From the NCBI GenBank assembly GCA_016789305.1, contig JAEURJ010000013.1, positions 620,001-684,000 of the forward strand: a stretch of DNA of 64,000 nucleotides. The letters run 5' to 3'. This DNA is from Anaerolineales bacterium. GTDB taxonomy: Bacteria > Chloroflexota > Anaerolineae > Anaerolineales > Villigracilaceae. The position numbers and the translations under genes were made by a program. The notes under the pieces were generated by a model that was not told the DNA's origin, made no database searches, and saw nothing but the letters and a program-made list of their open reading frames with translations. Shown piece by piece: positions 41,566-48,898 of this stretch (within the stretch, counting starts at the first letter, position 1; the number at the start of each line of letters is the position of its first letter).

Positions 41566-42612
41566 ATGTTGAATCCGGATGTACAGTCAAATGGTATGGA
41601 ATTGCCAACCTGTCAGTCCTGCGGACGACAGGATGAGACATTGCGCCTTGCCGCTTATCCCTTTGTGGTAAGTGTGGTGTTCATGACCTTTCAACGCCAG
41701 TTTTCGGGTTTGTGGTGTAGTCGTCATCGCATTGGATATTGGCTTCAGGCAGCGCTGATCACCTCCATCATTGGGTGGCTGGGCTTTCCGTTTGGGCTTG
41801 TGTTCGCTCCTTTTCGACTGTTTCAACTAATGGGCGGCGGTATACAACCTGCTGAGGCAAATTCTGAGTTACTAAGAAGGCTCGGCGAGAAAAAAATCCA
41901 GGAAGGCAATTCTGCCGCCGCGATTAAATGTTTTGAAGCCAGTTTGCAATACATGGATGTGCCCGAAGTGCGCGAACGCCTGCAGCGTTTGTATGCGATG
42001 CAGGCTCGTGGAGAAGCACCGAACCGCCTAAAAAGATATTCCCTGTATCTGGGGGTGATCATTGCCTTTTCGATTTTGGGTCAGTTGGCCGGCGCTGCAG
42101 ATTATCTCCTGTCTTATTTTGTGGGCGGTATCGTCACTTCGACGAATCTCATCCTTGTCATTCTTTTATGGACTCCCACGGTCACGATGATATTTCTTTC
42201 TATTTCATTGTTGCGCTGCGTTCTGGAATGGGCAGCTCGTTTTACACAGCAGACCAGCGTATTTCCCTTACTTGTAGTGGGAATATCCACCCTGCTCTTT
42301 TTTATCTATAATGTCATGACCGGCGAATCGTTTGCGGACTTTCTCGTTTTTGTCATGTGGGGAGAGGGTTATGACTCCCAGATCGATACGATCGTCTCTG
42401 CGAGCCTCATTTTCTTCCTGGGTGGAGTGGACTATGTCTATTATCTTTTCACTGTGGGCCAGGCATGGGCGATGATTCAAGGCGGGATCCTTCTTGTTTC
42501 ACTTGTTGCCGGGATCGTGACCTTATGGAAGAAAGCGTATGGATGGGCCAGGTGGCAGACGCTTTTGAGAAGTTTGCAGGGACCACAGTGGAATCGAAAC
42601 GTCGAATTCTAA
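41566..42612 (+). CDS. Zinc-finger and TPR-like multi-pass membrane protein, unknown function
   Basis: The 348-residue protein starts with a Cys pair (CQSCGRQDE) and a later WCSRHR, a likely zinc knuckle, then two or three hydrophobic segments. Residues about 95-145 (RRLGEKKIQEGNSAAAIKCF, MDVPEVRERLQRLYAM) look like a TPR-type helical repeat. Five or so transmembrane segments fill the C-terminal half (LVILLWTPTVTMIFLSISLL). GGGAGG precedes the ATG. It lies 18 bases upstream of the ATPase-domain gene and is likely co-transcribed. Function unknown. Confidence 0.7.
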   Translation: MLNPDVQSNGMELPTCQSCGRQDETLRLAAYPFVVSVVFMTFQRQFSGLWCSRHRIGYWLQAALITSIIGWLGFPFGLVFAPFRLFQLMGGGIQPAEANSELLRRLGEKKIQEGNSAAAIKCFEASLQYMDVPEVRERLQRLYAMQARGEAPNRLKRYSLYLGVIIAFSILGQLAGAADYLLSYFVGGIVTSTNLILVILLWTPTVTMIFLSISLLRCVLEWAARFTQQTSVFPLLVVGISTLLFFIYNVMTGESFADFLVFVMWGEGYDSQIDTIVSASLIFFLGGVDYVYYLFTVGQAWAMIQGGILLVSLVAGIVTLWKKAYGWARWQTLLRSLQGPQWNRNVEF

Positions 42613-42630
42613 AAACTGGAGAGCAACAGA

Positions 42631-43326
42631 ATGACCGAAAATAACAAGACCAATGGCTATTTATATAGATCCGCACTTTTCATACGCAAGGGGCTTGCCG
42701 ACGTGCAGGCCAAGGTCAATGCCTTGTATAAGATCGAGGAGCTGGAGGATTACATCGACATCAAGGATTCTCCAATTGAACACATACAGGCGGCGCTGGC
42801 TCCGCTGGCGGGACAGGTGAATGATTTTCTGGATTATGCCCATACGGTGACGGATACGATGGAATTGACCCTCGAAGACGTGGATATCTATGCCATGTTG
42901 GACAGCGTGCTGACCATCGCCGATCAATTGGCGGAAAGCAAAGGCGGGATTGTTGTGGAAGAGGAGATCCCCGAGAACCTGCCGACCATCGAAGCGGACC
43001 CAATGCGACTCTCGCAGGTCTTGTTGAATTACCTGCACAACGCGATCAAATTCACGGACAAAGGCACGATCACCGTGCGTGTGACTCGTGAACCGGATAA
43101 GATCGTATTCGAAGTGGAGGATACAGGCATCGGCATCGCCGAAGCGGATCAGGAACTGGTCTTCGAGCCGTTCGAGACCATCCTCGAGGACAAGGAAGAT
43201 CCGCGCCTTGGCTTTGGGTTGGGATTGAAGATCGCCGAGCATATCGTGGATTTGCACGACGGCGAGACCTGGTTTGAGAGCGAAGCAGGGCGGGGAAGTT
43301 CGTTCTTTTTTACTGTGCCGTTATAA
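42631..43326 (+). CDS. Orphan histidine-kinase ATPase domain protein
   Basis: The 231-residue soluble protein carries a HATPase_c domain: N box LNYLHNAIKFTDKG, G1 DTGIGI, G2 GFGLGLKIAEHI and the end GRGSSFFFTVPL. No sensor domain or membrane segment is present. The helical part before it (SPIEHIQAALAPLAGQVNDF) has a His but not the usual H-E-x-x-x-P box. It could be a kinase fed by a separate sensor, or an ATP-binding regulator like an anti-sigma factor. A STAS-like gene lies on the opposite strand next to it. No response regulator is nearby. Confidence 0.82.
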   Translation: MTENNKTNGYLYRSALFIRKGLADVQAKVNALYKIEELEDYIDIKDSPIEHIQAALAPLAGQVNDFLDYAHTVTDTMELTLEDVDIYAMLDSVLTIADQLAESKGGIVVEEEIPENLPTIEADPMRLSQVLLNYLHNAIKFTDKGTITVRVTREPDKIVFEVEDTGIGIAEADQELVFEPFETILEDKEDPRLGFGLGLKIAEHIVDLHDGETWFESEAGRGSSFFFTVPL

Positions 43327-43343
43327 AAATTGGATCCGTGCCA

Positions 43344-43383
43344 AACGCAATGATGGCTGACCTTGGTCGGCCATCATTGCGTT
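43344..43383. terminator. Long hairpin between convergent genes
   Basis: AACGCAATGATGGCTGACC (43344-43362) pairs with GGTCGGCCATCATTGCGTT (43365-43383), 18 standard pairs and one wobble, loop TT. No T run follows on the plus strand. It is probably a shared transcription end for the ATPase-domain gene and the STAS-like gene. Confidence 0.6.
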
Positions 43384-43425
43384 AACTTCAGTCCATCCTC
43401 GTGTTTTTTCTGCCAGGGGACGATA

Positions 43426-43818
43426 TTATTCCGCGCTGTTTCTCGTGAGCAGCCAATTTCTGGCTGCCAGCACATCGTAAAATCTCTTTGCGTTGTGACC
43501 GTAATTATGGCAGACGTTCTCGTAGAAATCGAATTTTTGGTCAGCGGGTTTTGTGACAAACGCCCGCTTTAACGTGTGAATCGTGAAGCCGTGCCCGCTG
43601 ACGATCCCACTCAGTTCCTTCAGGAAGATACTTATTTCGATGGCAGATGTATTTATTTGGGCTTTGCGCATGTCGGTGAGCACGAAGGGGCAATGGATTT
43701 GCTGTGCAATCCCCATCACTGTTTTGGCGCAATCTTTCAGTAGTTTGAAGTCGATCTCCCCGTGAACTTCGGCCAGAATCATTCCGTCCTTCGAATCGTG
43801 ATTCACTGAATATATCAT
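43426..43818 (-). CDS. STAS/SpoIIAA-like protein
   Basis: The 130-residue protein looks like a stand-alone STAS-type fold: alternating strands and helices with VHGEIDFKLLKDCAK, VLTDMRKAQINTSAIEI and KRAFVTKPADQKFDF. STAS proteins often work in partner-switching pathways with HATPase proteins, and such a protein is encoded next door on the other strand. The usual phosphorylated Ser after a D-x-S motif is not clear, so the pathway link is inferred. AAAAAGGAG precedes the start. A conserved family of this type exists but I cannot name its function. Confidence 0.65.
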   Translation of the reverse strand: MIYSVNHDSKDGMILAEVHGEIDFKLLKDCAKTVMGIAQQIHCPFVLTDMRKAQINTSAIEISIFLKELSGIVSGHGFTIHTLKRAFVTKPADQKFDFYENVCHNYGHNAKRFYDVLAARNWLLTRNSAE

Positions 43819-44117
43819 GGCACCTCTTCTCCTTTTTTACCAATAAGACAAAAGAACGATGCGTTGCTACTTGTAAAATGATCCGTACAGGGTGAGGGGG
43901 GCACCCTGTGCGGATCGGATAAATTTTTACACACATTTGAATTTTTGACAAGAACATTATTGGCCCCCGACCGTCAGCGGAGAAACAAATCTCACCCAAA
44001 CGGGTAGTTGAATGGATATTCCAAATTACTATAATTTTTATTGTCGTAAGGGGGATGTTCCCACCGCAGAACACACGACGGCCCCCGCCAAAACATTTTT
44101 TAGACTGGAGGTATATC
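43819..44117. promoter_or_regulatory. Divergent control region of the STAS-like and HU-like genes
   Basis: This 299-base gap holds a strong hairpin, GATCCGTACAGGGTG (43880-43894) with CACCCTGTGCGGATC (43902-43916), with no T run. It also holds the HU promoter TTGAAT (44008-44013), 16 bases, TATAAT (44030-44035), and a GC-rich leader ending in TGGAGG. No further reading frame is supported. Confidence 0.6.
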
Positions 44118-44498
44118 ATGTCTGTTCAATTCAATGTTGTGGAACGCGGCAAGCCGGGTTCGCCGGAGACGCCCAAGAAGTTCTATCCTTCGATCGTGGC
44201 TTCGGGCAAGATCAGCCAGCGGGATGTGGCCAAACGCGCGGCGGAGATGTCCACCGTCAGCATCGGGGACACGGCCGCCGTGGTGGAGAATTTCCTGACG
44301 ATCATCGCGCAGGAACTCGCCAAGGGCAACATCGTGCAGTTGGGCGAGTTTGGCTCCTTCTGGCTGCGCACCGAGACCGAGGGCGCGGAAACTGCGGAGG
44401 AGGTGAGGGCCAGCCAGATCAAGAACATATTGGTGAAGTTCACCCCCGGCAAGGAATTCCAGCAGGTGCTGGATGCGATCACCTTCGAAAAAGCATAG
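44118..44498 (+). CDS. HU-like DNA-binding protein
   Basis: The 126-residue protein resembles the HU/IHF fold of the longer Bacteroides-type variety (ISQRDVAKRAAEMSTVSIGD, VVENFLTIIAQELAKGNIVQ then LGEFGSFWL). It has about 25 extra residues before the fold. Members bind and bend DNA with little sequence preference. TGGAGG lies seven bases before the ATG; a longer reading from 44055 lacks support. The gene is monocistronic, with its own promoter and terminator. Codon use is GC-rich, in contrast to the operon that follows. Confidence 0.83.
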   Translation: MSVQFNVVERGKPGSPETPKKFYPSIVASGKISQRDVAKRAAEMSTVSIGDTAAVVENFLTIIAQELAKGNIVQLGEFGSFWLRTETEGAETAEEVRASQIKNILVKFTPGKEFQQVLDAITFEKA

Positions 44499-44504
44499 AT
44501 ATGG

Positions 44505-44541
44505 AAAAACTCGGAAGCTTGGGGGCTTCCGAGTTTTATTT
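44505..44541 (+). terminator. Terminator after the HU-like gene
   Basis: AAAACTCGGAAGC (44506-44518) pairs with GCTTCCGAGTTTT (44525-44537), followed by ATTTT. Confidence 0.88.
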
Positions 44542-44605
44542 TGCGCGTAGTCACTCGCTTCTCTCTACCCCACGCCTGCTCATCGGTTCTCAAACAGGTT
44601 ACTAC

Positions 44606-44671
44606 TTGTGAGCTAACGAGTCATAACCTGCGAGGCAACGGGTAATAACCTGTAAGCCGACAAGTCATAAC
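44606..44671. repeat. Three tandem 22-base repeats upstream of the DGQHR operon
   Basis: Units at 44606-44627, 44628-44649 and 44650-44671 share the pattern YTGYRAGSYRACRRGTMATAAC. Traces of decayed units are seen on both sides. They lie in the 298-base gap between the HU gene and the DGQHR gene, about 60 bases upstream of the TATAAT box at 44732-44737. Nothing else in that gap is recognised. They may be operator sites or iteron-like sites. Confidence 0.75.
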
Positions 44672-44796
44672 ACGTTTGGACACACGGGTAGCTTATCGAT
44701 AATAGGGAAGCACTGTTAGAGTGTGTTAAACTATAATTAAATATTTCTTCTATGCGCTAATAATTTTTTTATCCTAAGGTGAAAAAGGGAATGACT

Positions 44797-46344
44797 ATGA
44801 AAATAGATGCGCTTAAAGTACATCAATGGTTGAAGTCATGGGATAAAGTTCGATTTGATCCCAAAATTCAGCAATCAAAACCCCCCGAATATTATTACCT
44901 TTGTTCGATAAAAGCTGGCCATTTAAAAGCGCTGACTGGCGTATATCAACGTTCAACTAAAGGAGGGAAGCCACGTCAGAAAGACCCAAACGTTCAGCGT
45001 GGTCATGAAGAAGAAAGATCCCATATGATTCGAGAATTTGTGCAATATGGTTTCCCGTGGGCAGAGATGAGTGAGGCGCGACGAAAATCTCTTGATGCTG
45101 AGGATCTTCTTAAACCCGGCTGGCTTCCAACCGCTATTATTATTAATATTCTTACTCCTGGAACGGTCCGCAATGGCGTTAAGATTCCTGAGTCTGACTT
45201 AGTGCGCATCGAGGAACATGGCCAAATTGCCTCTTTTCAACTTCCAAAAAGCTTCACTGGTTCAGATTGGGAACCTGAAAAAGTATTTCCTTTTGAGGTA
45301 ATTGATGGACAACATCGCCTCTGGGCATTTGATGGCTATGACCCAGGTGATGATTTTGAACTTCCTGTAGTTGCGTTCTTTGGATTGGATCATGGCTGGC
45401 AAGCATATCTTTTCTGGTCAGTAAATATTACGCCGAAACGGATTAACCGTTCTCTTGCTTTTGATCTTTATCCATTACTTCGTCGGCAGTCATGGCTAGA
45501 AAAATTTGCAGGACATTCAATTTATCGTGAAACACGTTGTCAAGAATTGGTGGAAACTCTTTGGTCTAACCCAGATAGCCCATGGTACCAGCGTATAAAT
45601 ATGCTTGGTGAGAAACAGGCTCAACGTGAATATAAAGGTCCCACTGTTAGTCAAGCAGCATGGATTCGCTCTCTTATGGCTAGCTTTGTAAAGCAGTGGG
45701 AAGGAACTAGTACCAAAATAGGCGGTCTTTTTGGCGCACCCCCATCAGCTAACACTCCACTATTGCCTTGGAATCGTCCCATGCAGGCAGCTGTCCTCAT
45801 ATTTGCTGGTAATGCATTCAGGAAGAGCTTGGAAAAATCTCACGTCAAGTGGGCAACACATCTACGTGCCGTTGATGATGGGGAATTTCTCGAAGGAGGT
45901 GACCCGGCTTTTTACGGTCAATATTCATTGATTAGTACGGATCAGGGGATTCGTGGTTTACTTTTTGTTTTTAACGACCTGTGTTTTGCGAAAAGTCAGG
46001 AGTTGCATTTGCAAGAATGGCATTGGGAAGGTCTAAATGCAGATCTTCGAAACAAAAACATTCCAGCAACGGATGAGGTAGCAATAACTTCTGCAATTAA
46101 ATCGTTCAGTAAGACAGATGCGGCAAAATTTATTGAGAGCATTGCTGACGGACTTGCTAGTTATGATTGGAGAGTCTCGTCGACTCCCAATTTGACTAAT
46201 GAGGAACGATTAAGACAGGCGATTTTTCGTGGGAGTAGTGGATACAAAGAATTGCGTTTGCAGTTGCTTCAGCACCTCTTGAGTAATAAAGGGAAGGTTA
46301 GTGAGGCAGCTGGATTTGTGATGAAGGCATTAGGATATAAATGA
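44797..46344 (+). CDS. DGQHR-domain protein (DndB/DpdB-like)
   Basis: The 515-residue protein carries FEVIDGQHRLWAFDGYDPGD, with the DGQHR motif at residues 170-174. The domain is known from DndB, a regulator of DNA phosphorothioation, and from DpdB of 7-deazaguanine DNA modification. It has a ParB/sulfiredoxin-like fold. This copy is longer than DndB and is linked to neither Dnd nor Dpd genes. The ATG at 44797 lies six bases after AAGGGA; a GTG at 44779 and ATG at 44791 are alternatives. The stop overlaps the next start as ATGA. Base composition is A/T-richer than the flanks, which suggests transfer. Role in DNA modification or its control is inferred. Confidence 0.85.
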   Translation: MKIDALKVHQWLKSWDKVRFDPKIQQSKPPEYYYLCSIKAGHLKALTGVYQRSTKGGKPRQKDPNVQRGHEEERSHMIREFVQYGFPWAEMSEARRKSLDAEDLLKPGWLPTAIIINILTPGTVRNGVKIPESDLVRIEEHGQIASFQLPKSFTGSDWEPEKVFPFEVIDGQHRLWAFDGYDPGDDFELPVVAFFGLDHGWQAYLFWSVNITPKRINRSLAFDLYPLLRRQSWLEKFAGHSIYRETRCQELVETLWSNPDSPWYQRINMLGEKQAQREYKGPTVSQAAWIRSLMASFVKQWEGTSTKIGGLFGAPPSANTPLLPWNRPMQAAVLIFAGNAFRKSLEKSHVKWATHLRAVDDGEFLEGGDPAFYGQYSLISTDQGIRGLLFVFNDLCFAKSQELHLQEWHWEGLNADLRNKNIPATDEVAITSAIKSFSKTDAAKFIESIADGLASYDWRVSSTPNLTNEERLRQAIFRGSSGYKELRLQLLQHLLSNKGKVSEAAGFVMKALGYK

Positions 46345-47648
46345 AGCCATTAAAACTGACTCGACCTAAAAAAGACGCCCTTCGCAAGGCATCGCGAGAA
46401 AAGATTGAGGGATATTTCGCTTCACTTCCGACTCGGTATCGTTCTGAAAAATGGATACATAAATCCAATACTTATCGATACCTATGTACATCTCGCTACG
46501 AAGATGATATTGATCCTGGAACTACTTCGACTGTCAACCATAATGATTTAGTTGCATACATTGGGGCGTCAGCACCAACCCACATTAGTGATGGATGGTC
46601 TTACCTAGGAAGGGCTGTTGATGCTATGCTTCGAGGTGACGCCTATGTTGCTACTCACTTAGGTTACTATGCTGAGTTAAGAGCTGGTATGGGGCTTCTT
46701 GCGAGTGAAGGGATAGGTGTCTTACGAAATAAACATCCCGTAGTAGACAGCCATAACATTACCAGGCCTTTGGCGGGTAAAGGCACACATGCTGACATCT
46801 GGCCAATTATTAATCATTGGACAACTCTTCAACGAGCAACAGACTTATTAGATGATTTGATAAGACCTAGCTCGATCAAATTATCTGATTGGTTGTCAAT
46901 AACAGGTACGGCGACTCCAGTTCGTGCAGTAGCTCAACAATGGCTTCGATCATGGGGAGTGGACCTTGCAGTTGCAGAGGATGATCATGATTGCCGTAAT
47001 TTAGCAAGCTATCGGCCTTCAGAGTTTCGTAGGCCTCCAAAACTTGATGTTCATCAGCAAACGAGTTTTGCAGAAGAACTTTGGCAACTTTTTGAGCCAA
47101 GCACAACGCGACGTTTTCCAAATCTTGAGAATTTCTTATTGAGAAATGCATTTCGGAATCAGGCTGGTGGACTTCCGTCTGCTGAAGATATTCAAAATTT
47201 GGGATTAACTACTCTTGATTCGTCTAGTTGGGCTACTTTTTTGCAGCAAACTAACGATCCAAGTCCAATTCGGCTTGCTGAGCATTGGGCTCCAGTTGAT
47301 GATCCAACTTGTCATTTGCGCATCATTTCTCGGGCCGCGCTTCTGTTATTTGTTGCCTCTTCAGCTGCACGGCGATTACTTTCAAATGCTGGATATACGT
47401 CAAATGATGTCCGCTTTTGGTGGGCTAGACATGGCGACGATCGTGGATTGTGGAATACTGGCTCCATACCAAACGACCCGCAAGACTTATGGGCTGATAT
47501 TGCACAAGCAATTAGTGATTCGGCTCAGTGGCGCGGTGGTAATTCTATGACGACAGCTTCCTTGCGTGACTGGCGCACAAATCAGTCTAGTGCTCTAGCT
47601 GATTTCGGTGGCTTTGAATTAGCTGGGATTTGGGCATTGATGCCATGA
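46341..47648 (+). CDS. Unknown protein of the DGQHR-methylase operon
   Basis: The 435-residue protein has no motif I can assign. It is rich in Trp and His. A helical stretch near residue 115 (THLGYYAELRAGMGLLASEG) together with RNKHPVVDSH looks somewhat like a HEPN-type helical core with an Arg-x-x-His-like pair, but this is weak. It is linked by ATGA overlaps both to the DGQHR gene before it and to the methylase after it, so the three products are almost certainly made together. It is the best candidate for the effector of the system, an inference from position only. Confidence 0.78.
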   Translation: MKPLKLTRPKKDALRKASREKIEGYFASLPTRYRSEKWIHKSNTYRYLCTSRYEDDIDPGTTSTVNHNDLVAYIGASAPTHISDGWSYLGRAVDAMLRGDAYVATHLGYYAELRAGMGLLASEGIGVLRNKHPVVDSHNITRPLAGKGTHADIWPIINHWTTLQRATDLLDDLIRPSSIKLSDWLSITGTATPVRAVAQQWLRSWGVDLAVAEDDHDCRNLASYRPSEFRRPPKLDVHQQTSFAEELWQLFEPSTTRRFPNLENFLLRNAFRNQAGGLPSAEDIQNLGLTTLDSSSWATFLQQTNDPSPIRLAEHWAPVDDPTCHLRIISRAALLLFVASSAARRLLSNAGYTSNDVRFWWARHGDDRGLWNTGSIPNDPQDLWADIAQAISDSAQWRGGNSMTTASLRDWRTNQSSALADFGGFELAGIWALMP

Positions 47649-48841
47649 AGTATATGGGTTCTAAACGCACCATGCTACAAAATGGCCTTGGTAAGGTGTT
47701 GTTGCAAGAGATTTCAGGAGCTACGCGTTTTGTAGATTTATTTGCTGGTTCCGGCTCAGTTGCAATTTTTGTTGCCCAAAAATTCGAAATTCCAGTTTTA
47801 GCTTTTGATCTTCAAGAATACAGTGTAATTTTGACTGCGGCGATCATTTCTCGCAACGCTAAGCTGGACTGGCTGCCAATTTGGAAAAGGTGGCTCCAAC
47901 GTGCTACAACACAATATAGATCTCATCGTATTCCAAAGGCCGAGTTTCTAACTCAAAAATTAATACATGATCTTCGCATATGGTGTGATAAACAAACTGA
48001 TTTGCCGATTACAAAAGCATATGGTGGTCACTATTTTAGTCCTCGACAAGCTGTGTGGATTGATGCCCTTCGAGCGACGTTGCCAAAGGAGCTCTCATCG
48101 AAAAAAGTTGCGCTAGCTGCACTTATTCAGGCAGCAAGTCGATGTGCAGCAGCTCCTGGTCATACGGCACAACCATTTCAGCCCACTCGGACCGCAAAAC
48201 GCTTCATAAAAGAAGCCTGGGATCTAGATGTTGTTGAAAAAACAAAAACCGCCTTTGAGTTGTTAGCTACTCAGTCGGCCAATAAAGTCGGTAAAGCAGA
48301 AGTAGCCGATGCGAACAAAGCTGTAAAAAAGCTTAGATCAGGTGATTTAGTTTTCTTAGACCCGCCATATTCTGGAGTTCACTATAGTCGCTTCTATCAT
48401 GTTTTGGAGACTATTGCTAAAGGAAGTTGTGGCGAAGTCACAGGGGTAGGTCGTTATCCTGCAAGTGAACTTCGTCCACGTTCAAAATATAGTGTGAGTT
48501 CAGAGTCTGCAAAGGCATTAGAGGATTTATTTAAAAGCATCGCTTTGCATAGCGCAACGGCAATAGTTACCTTTCCTGATCATGTTTGTTCGAATGGCTT
48601 ATCGGGAAAATTAGTTCGAGAAATCGCATCCAAGTATTTTCAGATTCGAGAACAACTGGTTACAAGTAAGTTTAGCACTTTGGGTGGAACCGGTGATGAA
48701 CGTGGCAATGAAGCAGGGCGTTCTGCACGCCAACATGCAAATGAATTAATCCTAGTGTTGACCCCTAAGGCTCGCGACCAAATACTTCTTTCACTAGGCC
48801 CCGCAACCCCCACGCCGAGTGATACGCCCCAACGAACTTAA
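47645..48841 (+). CDS. D12-class DNA adenine N6-methyltransferase
   Basis: The 398-residue protein begins MKYMGSKRTML, typical of Dam/D12-class methylases. SAM motif I is FVDLFAGSGS (residues 29-38) and the catalytic motif is FLDPPYSG (DPPY near 239). The order is that of alpha-type adenine methylases, with a long helical target domain between. The target sequence is unknown, and no restriction endonuclease is recognised beside it. The start overlaps the preceding stop. The last ten residues (PTPSDTPQRT) and the stop are encoded by sequence related, on the other strand, to the end of the helicase gene at 52.4 kb, so the C-terminus was altered at a recombination junction. Confidence 0.9.
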   Translation: MKYMGSKRTMLQNGLGKVLLQEISGATRFVDLFAGSGSVAIFVAQKFEIPVLAFDLQEYSVILTAAIISRNAKLDWLPIWKRWLQRATTQYRSHRIPKAEFLTQKLIHDLRIWCDKQTDLPITKAYGGHYFSPRQAVWIDALRATLPKELSSKKVALAALIQAASRCAAAPGHTAQPFQPTRTAKRFIKEAWDLDVVEKTKTAFELLATQSANKVGKAEVADANKAVKKLRSGDLVFLDPPYSGVHYSRFYHVLETIAKGSCGEVTGVGRYPASELRPRSKYSVSSESAKALEDLFKSIALHSATAIVTFPDHVCSNGLSGKLVREIASKYFQIREQLVTSKFSTLGGTGDERGNEAGRSARQHANELILVLTPKARDQILLSLGPATPTPSDTPQRT

Positions 48842-48895
48842 AATACTTGAGCATCTTCTCGTAAAACGGTTATTTCGTGATCGTGGTACCTCGCC
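48809..48895 (-). pseudogene. Decayed 3' fragment of a UPF1-like helicase gene
   Basis: This stretch aligns with 52399-52486, the end of the intact helicase gene, at about 65 of the first 78 positions by hand count. Read on the minus strand it gives FYEKMLKYFKFVGAYHSAW, against FYEKMVKYFESVGAYHSVW in the intact gene. An in-frame TAA precedes this and a frame shift lies further on. Only the last 25 or so codons are present. It marks the right edge of the DGQHR-methylase operon. Confidence 0.8.
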
Positions 48896-48898
48896 TTG

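Noticed and set aside
44012-44611. A 199-codon frame overlapping the HU-like gene
   Set aside because: It runs through the HU gene in another frame and through its terminator; HU motifs are in the frame starting at 44118.
44606-44671. CRISPR array
   Set aside because: The units are directly adjacent, without spacers of different sequence, and no cas genes are near.
44797-48841. Complete Dnd, Dpd or classic restriction-modification system
   Set aside because: There is no sulfurtransferase, DpdA-type transglycosylase or recognisable endonuclease; only the DGQHR and methylase parts match known families.
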